In this document: one piece after another, positions 6,258 to 6,830 of the stretch | How positions within the stretch are numbered: the first letter of the stretch is position 1 | Layout of the letters: the number at the start of each line of letters is the position of its first letter | DNA from: Acidobacteriota bacterium | GTDB taxonomy: Bacteria > Acidobacteriota > Vicinamibacteria > Vicinamibacterales > UBA2999 | Reading direction: 5' to 3' | NCBI GenBank assembly: GCA_020851835.1 | Contig: JADZBZ010000175.1 | Location: 1-6,830 of the forward strand | DNA length: 6,830 nucleotides | Made by a program: the position numbers and the translations under genes | Notes under the pieces: model-generated | Databases searched by the model: none | What the model was told of the DNA's origin: nothing | What the model saw: only the letters and a program-made list of their open reading frames with translations

Positions 6258-6830
6258 ACAGGCGTCGGTTTCTCGTCCGAAGTGCCGTGGGTGCGGCGGT
6301 CTGGGTGTACGGCGTGAGGCCACTCGTCGCGCGCACACAGGCGCCGCAGGGCTCAGCAGCCGACGCGATTCCGTTCGGACAGAGCCAACTCGGTCTCTCG
6401 GACGACGGGCGCGACGGGATGCTGTTCGTGCCGAAGAGCTACCGCGACACGGTTCCGGCTCCGCTGCTCGTCATGCTCCACGGTTTCGGGGGCTGGGCGG
6501 ACGAGATGAAATCGACCTATGGGCTGGCCGAGGAGTTCGGCGTCGTGCTGGTCGTCCCCGAGTCGCGCCAGCTCACGTGGGGCCAGGGTGCACCGGGGTT
6601 CGACGCCGACGTGCGCTACATCGGCGCGGCGTATCGGAAGGTGACGAGCGTGGTCAACATCGACCCCGAGCGCGTCGGGCTGGGCGGCCGGTCCGATGGC
6701 GCGGGCTACGCCCTGTCGATGGGCCTTGCCTACGGCGACATCTTCAACCACCTCATCGTGCTCTCGGGCGGGCTGATGGCTCCGATTCGGCGCAAGGGCA
6801 AACCGAAGATTTTCATCGCGCACGGGACCA
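6254..6830 (+). CDS. Tat-exported alpha/beta hydrolase (esterase/depolymerase type), 3' incomplete
   Basis: The frame is open from ATG 6254 to the window edge (192 codons), so the C-terminus is missing. The N-terminus MNRRRFLVRSAVG carries a twin-arginine (Tat) motif, then a modest hydrophobic stretch ending near ARTQA (26-30), so the product is probably exported folded. The rest reads as a serine alpha/beta hydrolase: a strand and oxyanion-hole loop LLVMLHGFGG (71-80), a second strand VVLVVPES (97-104), and the nucleophile elbow GGRSDGAG with Ser147 in G-x-S-x-G. The last visible residues, IFIAHGT, are where the family's next strand leads to the catalytic Asp, so Asp and His lie beyond the window. 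Closest family types are the PHB-depolymerase/feruloyl-esterase-like or phospholipase/carboxylesterase groups; the substrate cannot be told. It follows the vWA gene by 49 bases on the same strand and may be in the same transcript. Confidence 0.88.
   Translation, partial: MNRRRFLVRSAVGAAVWVYGVRPLVARTQAPQGSAADAIPFGQSQLGLSDDGRDGMLFVPKSYRDTVPAPLLVMLHGFGGWADEMKSTYGLAEEFGVVLVVPESRQLTWGQGAPGFDADVRYIGAAYRKVTSVVNIDPERVGLGGRSDGAGYALSMGLAYGDIFNHLIVLSGGLMAPIRRKGKPKIFIAHGT

Noticed and set aside
6353..6823. Minus-strand open frame of 156 codons opposite the hydrolase
   Set aside because: The sense strand encodes a Tat motif and an alpha/beta hydrolase elbow; the antisense translation has no features.

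Overview
The window is GC-rich bacterial DNA with all genes on the + strand and almost no non-coding space. It holds six complete, tightly packed genes (42-6204), followed by the first 192 codons of a seventh that runs off the right edge. No rRNA, tRNA, CRISPR array, insertion sequence or phage gene is visible. The high GC content, GTG starts and this gene combination would fit an acidobacterium (for example the Vicinamibacteria) or another high-GC Gram-negative. That placement is inference, since the window holds no phylogenetic marker.

Layout: (1) 42-1085, MoxR-family AAA+ ATPase. (2) 1082-2032, cytosolic DUF58 protein, 4-base overlap. (3) 2049-3305, exported, single-membrane-span protein resembling the MxaA/BatD type. 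(4) 3305-4393, membrane-anchored von Willebrand A (vWA) protein, end-to-start overlap. (5) 4404-5096, small anchored helical-repeat protein with a strong Shine-Dalgarno. (6) 5107-6204, second membrane-anchored vWA protein. (7) 6254-6830+, Tat-type exported alpha/beta hydrolase (esterase or depolymerase type), incomplete.

Genes 1-6 look like one operon. Their order (MoxR, DUF58, MxaA/BatD-like, vWA, small TPR-like, vWA) matches the mxaR-S-A-C-K-L accessory block of methylotrophs. There, these genes act after the methanol dehydrogenase structural genes and are linked to calcium insertion into that PQQ enzyme. It also resembles the broader MoxR-DUF58-BatA/B/C/D operons. No dehydrogenase gene is present here, so the client is unknown. 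The predicted layout is a machine that spans the inner membrane: MoxR and DUF58 in the cytosol, the gene 3 protein crossing the membrane with a large cytosolic tail, and two metal-binding (MIDAS) vWA domains plus the helical-repeat protein on the periplasmic face. Gene 7 may be co-transcribed: an 18-codon reading frame with ATGA overlaps at both ends joins it to gene 6. Whether it is a client or merely a neighbour cannot be decided from the sequence.
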